NCBI GenBank assembly: GCA_025965155.1
Contig: JAOPXN010000086.1
Location: forward strand, 1 to 50,766
Direction of reading: 5' to 3'
Source: Propionibacteriaceae bacterium
GTDB lineage: Bacteria > Actinomycetota > Actinomycetes > Propionibacteriales > Propionibacteriaceae
DNA length: 50,766 bases
Shown: positions 50,680 through 50,766 of the stretch, in pieces
How positions within the stretch are numbered: position 1 is the stretch's first letter
How the letters are laid out: every line of letters starts with the position of its first letter
Notes under the pieces: model-generated
The model's input: the letters and a program-made list of their open reading frames with translations, nothing else
What the model was told of the DNA's origin: nothing
Databases searched by the model: none
Position numbers and translations under genes: made by a program

Positions 50680-50766
50680 ATGAGTGAGCTGCCTATCTTC
50701 GGTGCTGGCATCTGGCACTTCGCCACCTACAAGGACCGCTACGCCACCGACGGCTACGGGCGGGAG
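50680..50766 (+). CDS. start of a probable TIM-barrel sugar isomerase/epimerase
   Basis: An ATG at 50680 with AAAGGAG five bases upstream opens 29 codons to the right edge, beginning MSELPIFGAGIWHFATYKDR. The 'FGAGIWHF' segment followed by a Tyr/Asp/Gly-rich stretch fits the first beta strand of xylose-isomerase-like sugar isomerases or epimerases. It follows the second permease by 32 bases and so is part of the import operon. The family call from 29 residues is tentative. Confidence 0.5.
   Translation, partial: MSELPIFGAGIWHFATYKDRYATDGYGRE

Noticed and set aside
1-50766. tRNA, rRNA, CRISPR array, insertion sequence or prophage signals
   Set aside because: Looked for by eye; no transposase or integrase motif, no regularly spaced repeat array and no tRNA-like cloverleaf was recognised. 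A dedicated RNA and mobile-element search would be needed to exclude small ones.

Overview
The window is high-GC DNA with Shine-Dalgarno-led genes, frequent GTG and TTG starts, twin-arginine and lipobox signals, an ergothioneine operon (egtA-B-C-D) and sugar ABC importers without their own ATPase. Together these point to an actinomycete, perhaps a soil or plant-associated member of the Propionibacteriales or a relative (order is a guess). No rRNA, tRNA, CRISPR array, insertion sequence or phage gene was recognised. It looks like a chromosomal segment rich in carbohydrate catabolism and stress or metal functions.

Layout. 1-2544: the cut-off start of a serine-hydrolase-type lipoprotein, a ROK regulator and a small DUF2795 protein. 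2585-9292: two tandem CorA-type transporters, then an APC permease divergent from a short KdpD-like sensor kinase and its KdpE-like regulator (a candidate potassium module). 9607-10758: a frameshifted DUF4396 gene and a DUF305 lipoprotein. 10850-15974: a ring-cleaving-dioxygenase-like VOC protein, then an operon pairing a GH106 rhamnosidase-like enzyme with a four-carbon acid sugar kinase. 16640-18579: an isolated TadE/TadG pair. 18998-22543: a Tat-exported multicopper oxidase and a Met/His/Cys-bearing membrane protein, preceded by palindromic boxes.

22602-28910: a sugar-import operon (binding protein, two permeases, MDR dehydrogenase, TIM-barrel isomerase/epimerase) divergent from its likely LacI repressor, with a candidate operator between. 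28920-30473: an SDR of the general-stress type and a hemerythrin protein. 30510-34784: egtA-B-C-D without egtE. 34879-36294: chromate transporter. 36417-39868: a compact cluster of a small secreted protein, a SipW-type signal peptidase fused to a DUF5305-like domain, a MEDS-domain protein and a divergent MarR regulator; this is the best candidate for a little-described system.

40401-50766: a pentoside-utilisation locus. It has a GH51 arabinofuranosidase preceded by three copies of an 8-bp palindrome. Next comes a leftward group (FGGY kinase, SorC regulator, DUF4038-type glycosidase) divergent from a rightward group (nucleoside-hydrolase-like enzyme, binding protein, two permeases and the start of a probable sugar isomerase). 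The plausible logic is import of a glycoside, hydrolysis inside or outside the cell, isomerisation and phosphorylation; the true substrate cannot be read from sequence alone.
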